Assembly: GCA_002428995.1 (NCBI GenBank)
Contig: DIYJ01000004.1
Span: 124,001 to 188,000, forward strand
Length of the DNA stretch: 64,000 nt
DNA from: Flavobacteriales bacterium UBA6057
GTDB taxonomy: Bacteria; Bacteroidota; Bacteroidia; Flavobacteriales_G; Salibacteraceae
Direction: 5' to 3'
A program made the translations under genes and the position numbers. Position 1 is the first letter of the stretch. The number at the start of each line of letters is the position of its first letter. The notes beneath the pieces were generated by a model, which was given only the letters and a program-made list of their open reading frames with translations, did no database searches and was not told the origin of the DNA. This document shows positions 8,698 to 18,045 of the stretch, one piece after another.

Positions 8698-9328
8698 TGC
8701 TGCGATAGTCACAGCGACCTTATTTGCCGCGATTGGCTGCGAACAGGCCGAAGAAAGATATCCTCTGGCGGTGCTGGGACCTTATCAGGTCAGCGATGTG
8801 GTGAAAGACGGCAAAATGGTGACCGATACTTCGTTTACCAGCGTGCGTCCGTTTGAGTTTTATGATCAGGATTCGAACCGCGTCACCGAGAAGACCTTTG
8901 AAAACAAGGTGTATGTCGCGGATTTCTTTTTCACTTCTTGTCCTACCATTTGCCCGAAGATGAAGCAGCAAATGTTGCGGGTTCAGGAGGAATTTCAGGA
9001 TGAAGCTAATCTGCTTATCCTAAGTCACAGCATTGATCCTAAGCGAGATTCTGTGGGGCGTTTGAAATCTTACGCAGATAAATTGGGCGTGAGTAGCGAT
9101 AAGTGGCACATGGTGACGGGTGATCGCGATAGCATTTACAGCATGGCAAAACACTACATGATAGCCGCTCAGGAAGATCGTCTGGCGCCTGGAGGTTTCG
9201 CACACAGCGGTGCCTTCTTATTGGTAGATCAAAAGAGAATGATCAGGGGAATCTATGATGGCACCAGTGCCGATGAAGTGGATGACCTCATGAAAGATAT
9301 TGCATGGTTGCTCGAAGAACAGCCTTAG
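8675..9328 (+). CDS. SCO1/SenC/PrrC-family copper chaperone lipoprotein
   Basis: A thioredoxin-fold protein of 217 residues. The CPTICP copper-binding pair (Cys89, Cys93) and the conserved distal His177 (GFAHSGAFLLVD) are present, as in Sco proteins that deliver copper to cytochrome oxidase CuA. The start at 8675 is preferred over an ATG 18 bp upstream because it gives a proper lipoprotein leader with lipobox AAIGC (Cys22). The gene start lies inside the 3' end of the previous gene (23-bp overlap). The next gene encodes a cytochrome c, supporting a role in respiratory-chain assembly. Confidence 0.9.
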   Translation: MKMRWNLNAAIVTATLFAAIGCEQAEERYPLAVLGPYQVSDVVKDGKMVTDTSFTSVRPFEFYDQDSNRVTEKTFENKVYVADFFFTSCPTICPKMKQQMLRVQEEFQDEANLLILSHSIDPKRDSVGRLKSYADKLGVSSDKWHMVTGDRDSIYSMAKHYMIAAQEDRLAPGGFAHSGAFLLVDQKRMIRGIYDGTSADEVDDLMKDIAWLLEEQP

Positions 9329-9720
9329 TCTTTGGCATCGCAGCCACAACCGCGATGGCTTCGGTGGTGAGCTGCGATTATAAGCCTCGAAATCAAGGGC
9401 GCGTGCTTTACGAAAGTGAATGCCAGAGCTGCCACATGGAGAATGGCCAAGGTTTGGGTGAGCTCATGCCTCCCTTAGCCAATGCTGACTACGTAAAGGA
9501 AAATACTGAAGCATTGGCCTGTATCATTCGCTATGGAATGGAAGGTCCTGTAGTGGTAAATGGAGTGGAATACAACGGGCAAATGCCGGGTAACAGACAA
9601 CTCTCGGAGATTGAGATTGCAAACCTCATCCACTACCTGCTCGAAGTTCTTAACGAGCAGGAAAACACAATGACGATTAACGAAGTAAGGGAGCAGCTCA
9701 AAGGCTGCAAGAAGCCTTAA
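9304..9720 (+). CDS. Lipoprotein c-type cytochrome
   Basis: A 138-residue single-haem cytochrome c. Haem attachment is CQSCH (Cys40, Cys43, His44), and the likely axial Met94 lies in NGQMPGNRQLSE. The leader ends in lipobox VVSC (Cys24), so the protein should be membrane-tethered on the periplasmic side. It overlaps the SCO1 gene by 25 bp and is the last gene of the overlapping run starting at 3391. Its TAA shares the palindromic TTAA with the stop codon of the convergent desaturase gene. Confidence 0.88.
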   Translation: MVARRTALVFGIAATTAMASVVSCDYKPRNQGRVLYESECQSCHMENGQGLGELMPPLANADYVKENTEALACIIRYGMEGPVVVNGVEYNGQMPGNRQLSEIEIANLIHYLLEVLNEQENTMTINEVREQLKGCKKP

Positions 9721-10460
9721 CCCTTGCTTACAGGCTGTAGCTTCAACTTCACGATGCCCACAGCACTCAGCAGTCTGATCACGACATAAACAGGATCAAT
9801 TTCGTGCCACTTGAAACCAAAGTTGGCGCGAGCTCCGTGCTTGTGGTGATTGTTGTGATAACCCTCACCGAGCATGAAGATGTCCACTGGCATCAGGTTC
9901 TTGGAAGTATCACTCACCTTGAAATTGGTGTAGCCATACTTGTGAGCAAACCAGTTGATGATTGCTCCGTGCACTGGCCCCATCACGAAATGAACAGGAA
10001 GCAACAGGTACATCCACCAGAATTCAGCGAACATTACGTAGTACCAAACATAGAACAGCCCCCATGCGATGCGGATAACCCAGCGATCAGCGAAAATGTC
10101 GAACCATCTCCACTCTGGAAGATCCTTTTTCCACTTGCTGTCTATCTCCACGCGACCGTAGAAAATGTTCGAGTAAATGGTCTTTGTTCTCCACATCATG
10201 GTGAAGAGGTTAGAATCATATTTCGGAGAGTGAGGGTCAAGCTCTGTATCGGCATGCGCGTGATGCATACGATGCATGATGGCATAGGAATATGGGCTGA
10301 GGTAAGAGGAGCCCTGGAAAACGAAAGAAAGGAAGTGGAAAACACGCTCCCAGAATTTATTCATCGTAAACATCTGGTGAGCAGCATATCTATGATGAAA
10401 GAAGGTTTGTGTAAACAGAGAAAGATACCAGTGAGCTGCGAAAAAAATCAGGATTTCCAT
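9717..10460 (-). CDS. Acyl-CoA/acyl-lipid desaturase
   Basis: A 247-residue integral-membrane di-iron desaturase. The three histidine boxes are present: HHRYAAH (22-28), HRMHHAH (63-69) and HNNHHKH near residue 205, and four hydrophobic helices can be seen. The size and box spacing match the short delta-9 acyl-CoA desaturase-like family (OLE1/DesC-like), which introduces a double bond into saturated acyl chains and keeps membranes fluid. The stop codon overlaps that of the convergent cytochrome c gene by four bases. The 167-bp gap upstream shows a weak -7 box (TACCTTCG on the minus strand). Confidence 0.9.
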   Translation of the reverse strand: MEILIFFAAHWYLSLFTQTFFHHRYAAHQMFTMNKFWERVFHFLSFVFQGSSYLSPYSYAIMHRMHHAHADTELDPHSPKYDSNLFTMMWRTKTIYSNIFYGRVEIDSKWKKDLPEWRWFDIFADRWVIRIAWGLFYVWYYVMFAEFWWMYLLLPVHFVMGPVHGAIINWFAHKYGYTNFKVSDTSKNLMPVDIFMLGEGYHNNHHKHGARANFGFKWHEIDPVYVVIRLLSAVGIVKLKLQPVSKG

Positions 10461-10627
10461 TCAAGAATTCTTGTAGTTAAAGCGATCAGCGATGCGTGGC
10501 GGAAATTGCATCGATTTTGTTTGAGAGCGAAGGTAGTGCATAGCGCTTGAATCCATGTCCAAAATGGGACTTAATCACCCGTTTTCGATCAACAGCCTTT
10601 CAACTGCTACTGATCACTCATTTGGTT

Positions 10628-11935
10628 CTATTTCTTCGAAAGTATCTGCCCTGTCAATCGCATGATTTCCAGTTCGTTGAGTTTTACGCTGATCTCCGCA
10701 TTGTTGATCCTTTGCAGTGCTGAAGCCAGATTGAGCTGGGCTTCTCTGAACTCAGTACTGGTAACCTGGCCCGCGTTGAACATCTCTTCCATACGTTCCA
10801 GGTTCAGCTCAGCCGAAGCCCTGCTTTTGGTTTCCATGTCAAACAAGCGTATGCTCTGGAGGTAGTTAGCCCAGGCGTTTTGCAATTCCGTTTTGATCAG
10901 CAATTGCTGGTTTCGCAGTTCCAGCTCTGAGTTCTCTAAAGCGATCATGCGATTTTGACGTTCCGTGCGGTTCCTGAATCCGCTGAAAATCGGATAACTC
11001 AGGGCCAGCGCGCCATTGAATCCCGTTTGGGTATTGTTCAGAATCAGGCCAGCCTCTGTTTGCTGGTTGTTGTAGGAATAACCGCCAGACATGGAGAGGG
11101 AAGGGAAGAGGCTGGCCCGGCTGATTTGGTAATCCTTCTTCGCCAACTCGATTTGGAGTTCTGCGTTCTTCACGGCTGCGTTGTTTTGCTGGGCCGCGAT
11201 TTCCAGCTGTTCCAGAGTCCAGTCGTTGACGGTTACGTCCAATTCCTGAACCTCCAGTGTTCCTTCGAAGGTTGTTCCCATCAACTGTTGCAAGCTTCGC
11301 TCAGCATTTTCCCGCTGTAATGTCGCCTGGATGAGGGTAGAGCTGTCGCTTGTAAGTGCGACCTCCGCAGAAAGCAGATCAGTGCGCAAGGATGTACCCA
11401 GCTGCTGCTGAAGTGCCGCACGATCGTAGCGCTGCCTTGAAATACCGGCATTACTTTCAGCAATCTCTTCCTCTTCAATGGCACGAGCAAGTGCATAGTA
11501 GGTTTCAGCCACCTGGAGTAAGGTTGCTTCCACCTGAGCGCGAGACTGCGCATCTACTGCGTCTACGTTCAACTTCAGTCGTTGGTAGTTGCGCTGGGCG
11601 CTCAGTCCATTGAACAGCACGTAGTTCACGTTGGCAGCTGCCGAGAAGTTGGAGCTCTGCGCGTTGTTCACACTCACCGGTGGCTGGGGTGCTACAAACT
11701 CAAGCTCCGTGTCTGTGACATTCGCCCCTGCGGATCCATCCAGAGAAACGTTTGGAAGCAGCCCCGCATTCCCAATGTTGGCCGAGTTTTCGGCAATGGC
11801 GGTCTGGTTGTTCAGCACCTTTAACTGATAATTGTTCTGCAAGGCAGACTCAAAGGCTTGTTCCAGGCTGATGATGGTTTGTGCCTGAACGTTTAAGGCC
11901 AGCACACTTGCGAGAATGATCAATGCCTTTTTCAT
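10628..11935 (-). CDS. TolC-family outer-membrane efflux channel
   Basis: A 435-residue outer-membrane factor. A signal peptide (MKKALIILASVLALNVQA) is followed by the two-fold repeated helical hairpins of TolC proteins, with repeated segments such as LEQAFESALQNNYQLKVLN and EQLEIAAQQNNAAVKNAELQ. The start at 11935 is chosen because it gives the signal peptide and an ATGA overlap with the pump gene; an upstream in-frame extension would run into that gene. It is the last gene of the tetR-adaptor-RND-TolC operon and should form the exit duct of the tripartite pump. Confidence 0.9.
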   Translation of the reverse strand: MKKALIILASVLALNVQAQTIISLEQAFESALQNNYQLKVLNNQTAIAENSANIGNAGLLPNVSLDGSAGANVTDTELEFVAPQPPVSVNNAQSSNFSAAANVNYVLFNGLSAQRNYQRLKLNVDAVDAQSRAQVEATLLQVAETYYALARAIEEEEIAESNAGISRQRYDRAALQQQLGTSLRTDLLSAEVALTSDSSTLIQATLQRENAERSLQQLMGTTFEGTLEVQELDVTVNDWTLEQLEIAAQQNNAAVKNAELQIELAKKDYQISRASLFPSLSMSGGYSYNNQQTEAGLILNNTQTGFNGALALSYPIFSGFRNRTERQNRMIALENSELELRNQQLLIKTELQNAWANYLQSIRLFDMETKSRASAELNLERMEEMFNAGQVTSTEFREAQLNLASALQRINNAEISVKLNELEIMRLTGQILSKK

Positions 11936-14900
11936 GATTTGTCTCCTTCCATTTTTGCGAACTCCTTTTCGCCCTCTATTTCCATGATCGCGGGTTCCAC
12001 TTCGCGCGGCAACGGTCGTTTGCCTTCCCAGAACCAATGAACTCCAATCCTCACCTTGTTCATGAGCGTGAGCATCACAGGCAGCACGATCAGGGTGTTG
12101 TAGGTCGCGATGATCAGTCCGTAGGCTACGGCAATCGCCATCGGCACGAGGAACTGTGCCTGGAAGCTGGTCTCAAAAATGAGCGGTGCTAAACCAGCTA
12201 CGGTAGTTAGCGATGTCAACAGAATGGGACGGAATCGCGACTTACCTGCTTCAGTCACCGCATCTCTGAAGGAGAGTCCTTCCTTCAGGTAACCGTTCAT
12301 GGCGGTGACAAATACGAGGGAGTCGTTCACCATTACTCCAATGAGTGCGATGATTCCAAACCCGCTGAGCAAGCTAATCTGCGCATCATGAATCCAGTGT
12401 CCCCAGCCCACGCCAATGATCCCGAAGATGGTCATGAAAATGACGAGCACGGCCTGTGGTATGCTTCTGAAAGTGAAGGCCGTAATCGAGATCAGGAGGA
12501 TGAGCAGAATCCATTTCACATCGTTGAATGAGCGCCCCACCTTTTGAGCTTCCTTGTTCTGACCTTCAAACGTGTAGGACACACTTGGGAAGGTTGCCGT
12601 GATCTGAGGCATTATTTGCTCTCCAATGGCTTCCTGGATGCCATTCACCGATGCATCGGGATTAGCAACATCAGCTTCTACCCGAATCTCTCGCTTACCA
12701 TTCAAGTGATTGATCGCCATCGTACCACGCTCGATGCTGAATTCTGCAACCTCCTTTAGTGGGACGCGCTGCCCGGAAGGAGTGCTCACAAGAAAGTTCT
12801 CCAACTGTTGAATCGTACTGCGTTCGTCTTCCTTGAAACGTACCCAGACTTTCACTTCGTCAATACCTCGTTGCAATCGCTGTGCTTCCGCTCCAAAAAA
12901 TGCCCTTCGAACCTGAGACATGACCTGAACGGTATTGAGTCCCAGCAGGTAACCTTTATCCAGAAGGCGAACATTGATTTCCTTGATGCCCTGCTGGTCA
13001 TTGTCCAGTACATCCTTCAGGTCTGCCAGGTTATTCAACTCCGCCTTGAGTTTCACCTTAGCTCCTTCCAGTTCTTCCAGGTTGGTACTTCTAAGACTGA
13101 CAGAAACCGGTTTGCCAAAAGGAGTGGAGATCCCAAAGGCAATCTTCTCGGCCTCTGCAATCTGGCCCACTTCACGGCTGATTGCGTTGCTTACCATGTA
13201 GCTCGGGATGCCCCGCTGCTCAGAGCTCATGAGCTGGATGTTCACCTTCCCTTCGTTGATCGATGGACCGACAACCTTTTCTACGTTGGTGATCACATTA
13301 CCTGTGTCACCCCGTTCCTCCTTGTATTGCTCGTTTACCCGGAAGGCTGCCGCTTCCACTTGATCCAGAATGCCTTTCGTAATGTAATCGCGCGTTCCCG
13401 GAGCCATTTCGATGGTCACCGAAATATTGTCCTGTTCGATGAATGGGAAGAAAGTTGTTTTGATGACACCACCGGCAATACCCCCAATCGTGATGATCAG
13501 CAATGCAATCGGAATGGCCAATCCAATGGCGAGGTTGTTGAGCGAAAAACGCAAAGCCGGCATGTAGTAGCGATCCCTGAGGTAGTGAACGATGCGTTCA
13601 GCCGTTCGCTCTACTTTGTTTCGCTTGACAGGTCGTTCCAGGGCCTTCGAGTGACCAATGTGTGCCGGAAGAATGAAGGCTCCTTCCACCAGTGAGAAGA
13701 GTAGGGTGGACATTACTACGAACGCGAGATCCGGTCCAAAGTCCCCGAGTCGCCCATCCAGGAAATAGAAGGTGCTGAAGGCTACAATGGTGGTGAACAC
13801 GGCTGAAGTTACCGCGGGCAGCACTTCCATTGTTCCGTTGAGTGCAGCCTGCAGAGGTGTTTCTCCTTTTTCCCAGCGCTGGTAGATGTTCTCCGCGATG
13901 ACAATACCATCATCCACCAGAATTCCTACTACCAGTATCATTCCGAAGAGGCTCAATACGTTGATGGTCAACCCAAACGAAGATCCTAAAATGAACATGC
14001 CCGCGAAAGCAATGGGGATGCTGATCGCCACCCAAATGGCGAGCCTCCAATTGAGGATGATCGTAAGGAACAGCACCACGAGTATGAATCCGATGATGCC
14101 GTTTTCCTGAAGCAGTTCGATTCGCTCTATGAGTGTTTTAGAAGCATCGCGAATGATCTCTGCCTTGATGGTTTCGCTTGTTAGGTTGTATTGCTCGATG
14201 TATTCCTTAACATCTGCATTGATGGACAGAAAGTCTTCGTCATTGGTGTTTTGAACCGTTACCGTTGCGGCCGGTGTACCATTGAAGTAATTTCTGGCTG
14301 GGTTGCTGTCAGACCATGAATCACGCAGCTCCGCGATGTCCTGCAAGCGAATGATCTCCCCATTGGCCGTTGACCGGATGATGATGTTGCTGAGCTCCCG
14401 CGCGAAATAGTCTTTGGAGCGTGCTCGAATCAGCAGTTCCTCTCTGGGGTTCTTGATCGTTCCACCCGTGATTTCCAGGTTGGCTGCGGCCACCGCCTGA
14501 CTCACCTGGTCAAAAGTGAGGTTGTAAGCTTCAAGCGCTTCTTCGTCCAGAGCGATTTCAATCTCCTCATCGGGAAAGCCACCGAGCGTGACCTTAGATA
14601 TGCCTTCAATCGCGCGGAGGTCATCTTCTACCTTACGAGCTGCTACTTTCAGGCTCTTCAGGTCAACATCTCCGGTGAGCGCAAAACTGATGACAAAGTT
14701 CCGGGCTTCTTGCTTGAAGACAACAGCAGGTTCCATCCCGGTAGGGAAGGAGCTGATCTGATCCACAGCATTCTTCACATCTTGCAGGAGCACTTCAATG
14801 TCATAGTGCTTTTCACCTTCCACCGTGATCGTTCCCTGGTTCTCTGCCGATACTGACTTGACTTCTACAATGCCTGTGACACCTTTCAGGTTGTCCTCGA

Positions 14901-15102
14901 TCTTGGTAACAATGCCTTCCTCGATCTCTTCGGGCGAAGCACCAGGATAATAGGTTCTGATCTCAATGACTCGGCTCTCCGACTGTGGAAAGAAGGTTGA
15001 TTTGATCTTTCCTGCCCCGATCCAACCAAAGAGGATGATCAGGAGCATCAGTAAGTTCCCCGCAACGGGATACTTGATGAAATAGCTGATGATGGAGCGC
15101 AT
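11932..15102 (-). CDS. RND-family efflux pump permease (AcrB/MexB-like)
   Basis: A 1056-residue inner-membrane proton-driven transporter, full length for the hydrophobe/amphiphile efflux RND group. Helix 1 is at the N-terminus (PVAGNLLMLLIILFGWIGAG), periplasmic porter domains lie at about 40-330 and 560-860, and two sets of membrane helices are present. The helix-4 acidic pair is visible in GILVDDGIVIAENIYQR, and GVMVNDSLVFVTAMNGYL is its counterpart in the second half. It lies 3 bp after the adaptor gene and overlaps the TolC gene by 4 bp. The substrate is unknown; the operon's TetR gene suggests induction by a small molecule. Confidence 0.93.
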   Translation of the reverse strand: MRSIISYFIKYPVAGNLLMLLIILFGWIGAGKIKSTFFPQSESRVIEIRTYYPGASPEEIEEGIVTKIEDNLKGVTGIVEVKSVSAENQGTITVEGEKHYDIEVLLQDVKNAVDQISSFPTGMEPAVVFKQEARNFVISFALTGDVDLKSLKVAARKVEDDLRAIEGISKVTLGGFPDEEIEIALDEEALEAYNLTFDQVSQAVAAANLEITGGTIKNPREELLIRARSKDYFARELSNIIIRSTANGEIIRLQDIAELRDSWSDSNPARNYFNGTPAATVTVQNTNDEDFLSINADVKEYIEQYNLTSETIKAEIIRDASKTLIERIELLQENGIIGFILVVLFLTIILNWRLAIWVAISIPIAFAGMFILGSSFGLTINVLSLFGMILVVGILVDDGIVIAENIYQRWEKGETPLQAALNGTMEVLPAVTSAVFTTIVAFSTFYFLDGRLGDFGPDLAFVVMSTLLFSLVEGAFILPAHIGHSKALERPVKRNKVERTAERIVHYLRDRYYMPALRFSLNNLAIGLAIPIALLIITIGGIAGGVIKTTFFPFIEQDNISVTIEMAPGTRDYITKGILDQVEAAAFRVNEQYKEERGDTGNVITNVEKVVGPSINEGKVNIQLMSSEQRGIPSYMVSNAISREVGQIAEAEKIAFGISTPFGKPVSVSLRSTNLEELEGAKVKLKAELNNLADLKDVLDNDQQGIKEINVRLLDKGYLLGLNTVQVMSQVRRAFFGAEAQRLQRGIDEVKVWVRFKEDERSTIQQLENFLVSTPSGQRVPLKEVAEFSIERGTMAINHLNGKREIRVEADVANPDASVNGIQEAIGEQIMPQITATFPSVSYTFEGQNKEAQKVGRSFNDVKWILLILLISITAFTFRSIPQAVLVIFMTIFGIIGVGWGHWIHDAQISLLSGFGIIALIGVMVNDSLVFVTAMNGYLKEGLSFRDAVTEAGKSRFRPILLTSLTTVAGLAPLIFETSFQAQFLVPMAIAVAYGLIIATYNTLIVLPVMLTLMNKVRIGVHWFWEGKRPLPREVEPAIMEIEGEKEFAKMEGDKS

Positions 15103-15105
15103 GCC

Positions 15106-16209
15106 TTAGTTGCTTTCAGTTTTCACCAGCATGCCTTCGTAGGCACCTTGAATCACTTGATTGAGTAAAACATCGCCCGGTGAAAGGCCTGTGATTAGAA
15201 GGTTTTCCTCAAAGCTGTGAACCACTTTTACCGGTTTTTGGAACAGTACAGAATCGTTGACCAGGTAAACCATGCCATCATCTGAAACCAGGCTTCTGTC
15301 GATGGAAATCGTATTGGGTATCTCGGCTACCTCTACCACGCCTTCCATGTAAATGCCTTCTTTCAGTCCAGCACCTGAAACGCTCGCATAAATACTCACA
15401 CGCTGCGTGCTTGGATCGGCATTCCGTGCCACGCGAATCACTTTGCCGGTAACGCCATTGCTGAGCATCACTTTTGCTCCTGAAGTCACACCGGTGGCGT
15501 CTTCATCGGGAATGGCTGCTTCGAGCTCAAATGCTCCGTCTGCGATGAACTCGCCCACCTTTTGATTGGCTCTGATCAGCGTCCCGGGGTTCACGTTTCC
15601 TGAGCTCACAGAACCGTCATACGGAGCGCTAAGGGTGAATTTTCCCTGTCGGTTTTCGGCACTTTTAATGGCGTAGTAATCCTTGTAAATGTTTCTGCCA
15701 GAAAGCCAGTTTTTGAGCTTGGGATTGTTCACCTCCGGAAGCGCTGGCAATGCTTTCTCCGGTGTGATGGCGTCCAGGAATGATTTCCATGTATCATACT
15801 CTGACTCAAAGTCAATTTTAATGTCCGGCAAGGATTGAGCGATAGAATTGAGGAAGCCGCTTCGCTGTGACTTGAGGTTCAGCAAGCTCTCCGTACCATC
15901 CATTGCGAGGAGTACTTCTCCTTTGTCAAAATGCTGCCCTACTTTAAAGGACTTTGAGCTTTTCAACAGTTTGCCCGTCACCTCCGTGAACACTTCAATC
16001 TTCTCAGCGGCTACCAGTTTTCCATTGATGGGTATGCGCTTCAAAAGCGTGTCTGTTTTCACCTCCTTTACTTTTACGAGTCGATATACGCGCTCCACCT
16101 TTTTCTTTTCAGGCTCTTCCTTCATTCCTGCCAGCAGGCTACTTAGGAATACTCCAATCAGAATGATTCCTGCAGCGCTACCTAAAATGATCAGTTGTCT
16201 TGCTTTCAT
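15106..16209 (-). CDS. RND efflux periplasmic adaptor (membrane fusion protein)
   Basis: A 367-residue HlyD/AcrA-type adaptor. An N-terminal membrane anchor (LIILGSAAGIILIGVFLSSL) is followed by a lipoyl/barrel-sandwich segment (GKLLKSSKSFKVGQHFDKGE), a helical insert at about 110-165, the second lipoyl half (TLSAPYDGSVSSGNVNPGTL) and a C-terminal beta-barrel. It bridges the RND pump and the TolC channel in the periplasm. The gene lies 8 bp downstream of the TetR gene and 3 bp upstream of the pump gene. Confidence 0.9.
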   Translation of the reverse strand: MKARQLIILGSAAGIILIGVFLSSLLAGMKEEPEKKKVERVYRLVKVKEVKTDTLLKRIPINGKLVAAEKIEVFTEVTGKLLKSSKSFKVGQHFDKGEVLLAMDGTESLLNLKSQRSGFLNSIAQSLPDIKIDFESEYDTWKSFLDAITPEKALPALPEVNNPKLKNWLSGRNIYKDYYAIKSAENRQGKFTLSAPYDGSVSSGNVNPGTLIRANQKVGEFIADGAFELEAAIPDEDATGVTSGAKVMLSNGVTGKVIRVARNADPSTQRVSIYASVSGAGLKEGIYMEGVVEVAEIPNTISIDRSLVSDDGMVYLVNDSVLFQKPVKVVHSFEENLLITGLSPGDVLLNQVIQGAYEGMLVKTESN

Positions 16210-16217
16210 GAGTGTTT

Positions 16218-16826
16218 TTATGCTTTGATAGCCTGAATGATAAAGGCTGTGATTTCAGATTTTCTTTGTTTCAGTAGCTGTTTGTACTGCACTTCATTCA
16301 AGTCGTGCATGTACTTCACCATCGGCTTGCCAACCACGGGGAATAGCACCAATGATATGATGTGAAGCATGAGCGATTTTGAGTTGATGTCTGCTCGTAT
16401 TCTTCCTTCCAGCTTCGCTTTTTCAATGGATTCGATGAGCAGAGCATTAGGTGGTGCGACACCTGCTTTTTTCATGCGCAGGGTGTGTGACTGCGGATCG
16501 CGATTCATTTCACTCACCACAAACTTGCTTACTTGGGGATGCTTCAGGTGGAAGTCTGTATGCACCGAAACCACCGCTTCAATTTGCTCAAACACATCCA
16601 TGTGTTCGTCCAGCGCTGTTTGCATGGCCTGAAAGAGCTCCCCGAAGGTTTCACGAAAGACATGCACCAGGAGCGCCTCCTTCGATTTGAAATAGTAGTG
16701 AAGAAGCCCTTTGTTGATTTCGGCCCGCTCAGCAATGCTGCGCATGCGGGTGCCATCGTAGCCCTTGGCGAGGAATTCTTCCCGTGCAGCTGAGAGTATT
16801 TTCTGTTCTGTTTCTGATTTACCCAT
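16218..16826 (-). CDS. TetR/AcrR-family transcriptional regulator
   Basis: A protein of about 202 residues with the N-terminal TetR helix-turn-helix (ILSAAREEFLAKGYDGTRMR followed by SIAERAEINKGLLHYYFKSK) and a variable helical ligand domain. It leads the efflux operon and probably represses it. I chose the ATG at 16826, since it gives the usual short arm before the first helix; an ATG at 16844 would add six residues. A near-palindrome around an AATATT core (16840-16853) overlaps a TAATATTG -7-like box and could be the operator; that is inference. Confidence 0.85.
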   Translation of the reverse strand: MGKSETEQKILSAAREEFLAKGYDGTRMRSIAERAEINKGLLHYYFKSKEALLVHVFRETFGELFQAMQTALDEHMDVFEQIEAVVSVHTDFHLKHPQVSKFVVSEMNRDPQSHTLRMKKAGVAPPNALLIESIEKAKLEGRIRADINSKSLMLHIISLVLFPVVGKPMVKYMHDLNEVQYKQLLKQRKSEITAFIIQAIKA

Positions 16827-16958
16827 CCGGGTAATTTTTGGCAATATTAGCCGAAAGACTTGGATCGAGAGGCAGATTTAGACAAATGGGTAAAAAGAAT
16901 GTTCAACGGTACGGTGAACCTCAGGGATGGAAATCCTATGCTCGCACACTTTTGAGAT

Positions 16959-16966
16959 TATATTTG
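16959..16966 (+). promoter_or_regulatory. Candidate -7 promoter box for the lipoprotein gene
   Basis: TATATTTG matches the TAnnTTTG consensus fully and ends 15 bp before the chosen start codon at 16982. No clear TTG lies at the expected spacing upstream, so support is only partial. Confidence 0.4.
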
Positions 16967-16981
16967 CTCAAAGCCTGCCTG

Positions 16982-17842
16982 ATGAAACTGTATACTCTAT
17001 CCCTGTTTTCCCTTTCCCTCTTGTTGGTCGTAAGCTGCTCTGAGAGTCCTAAGACCAGTTCAGAATCGATGGATGAAGAAGAAATGGTTGAAGCGGATGC
17101 TGCTCCTAAGGACGACAGCGATGTGAATGCCATGGCCGACTTCAAGTTTCATAAAATGATTGCGAATCTTCCTTCTCCCATGGAGACGTTTGACATGCTC
17201 TCTTCCATGGAAGGGAATATCATGATGGTGGAGCTTACACCGCTCGAGAAAGCCGGTAATCTGAGTACGATGTCTCAAAAAGCCTTTGGTTATGGGGTGT
17301 ATGTCACAGACATGGGATACCTCGCCTATGGTCAGAGCAGTCAGCAAACCCTCAACTATTTTGAAACTTGCAGAGATCTGGCTCAGCAACTCGGTGCAGG
17401 TGAGGTGTTTGACAGAAGCATCGCTCAGAAATACAAGGAGACGGAAACGGATCGCGCGCAGTTCGTCACGATGATGAATCAGGGCTTTGAAGCGATAGAC
17501 GATTACATGCAAGACAATGAACGTTTCCTCAACGCCACTGAGATTTTTGTAGGCTCATGGGTGGAAAGTCAGCTCATTGCCACCAGAATGCTGGAAGGAG
17601 CTGAAATGAGCGAGGACAACAAGGATATCTATGAAGGTATCTACGCTCAGAAAATGCACGCCTCGAACCTGATGAACGTATTGGGTGAGGTCGACAAGGA
17701 GATCGAACCTTCGGTGTACAATGCCGTGGAAGACCTGATGATGTTCTACGCAGGGTTTGGCAGTGTAGAATCCCTCACCACCGATGACCTCTCTGAGCTT
17801 GAGCAAAAGCTCATGACGCTGAAGCAGACGTTGCTGGGCTAA
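16982..17842 (+). CDS. Helical lipoprotein of unknown function
   Basis: A 286-residue protein whose leader ends in lipobox VVSC (Cys19), followed by a low-complexity acidic linker (SMDEEEMVEADAAPKDDSD) and a mainly helical domain. I recognise no enzyme motif. The start at 16982 is chosen over the longer in-frame opening at 16838 because it gives the lipoprotein signal peptide and sits just after a TAnnTTTG box. It is expected to be anchored in the inner or outer membrane on the periplasmic side. It stands alone, divergent from the efflux operon. Confidence 0.75.
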   Translation: MKLYTLSLFSLSLLLVVSCSESPKTSSESMDEEEMVEADAAPKDDSDVNAMADFKFHKMIANLPSPMETFDMLSSMEGNIMMVELTPLEKAGNLSTMSQKAFGYGVYVTDMGYLAYGQSSQQTLNYFETCRDLAQQLGAGEVFDRSIAQKYKETETDRAQFVTMMNQGFEAIDDYMQDNERFLNATEIFVGSWVESQLIATRMLEGAEMSEDNKDIYEGIYAQKMHASNLMNVLGEVDKEIEPSVYNAVEDLMMFYAGFGSVESLTTDDLSELEQKLMTLKQTLLG

Positions 17843-18045
17843 GGGGATTTTCAAATTCAAGGGTAGGTCCAAGGGGCATTCTGTGGACTAAGTCATTATC
17901 TGCGCTGATCTGAGTCATGCAGCAGCATGTGGTGGTGCTCTAATTTGGCTCGCTGAATCAAACCTCGCCCATTGAACAGGCAGAACAAATCTTCAGCGAT
18001 CACCGTCCCTTTATTGGAATTGTTGATCAAGCAATCCCCCAGTCT

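Noticed and set aside
12808..13695. A 295-codon plus-strand opening inside the RND pump gene
   Set aside because: Fully antisense to the conserved pump coding sequence; no recognisable domain or start signal.
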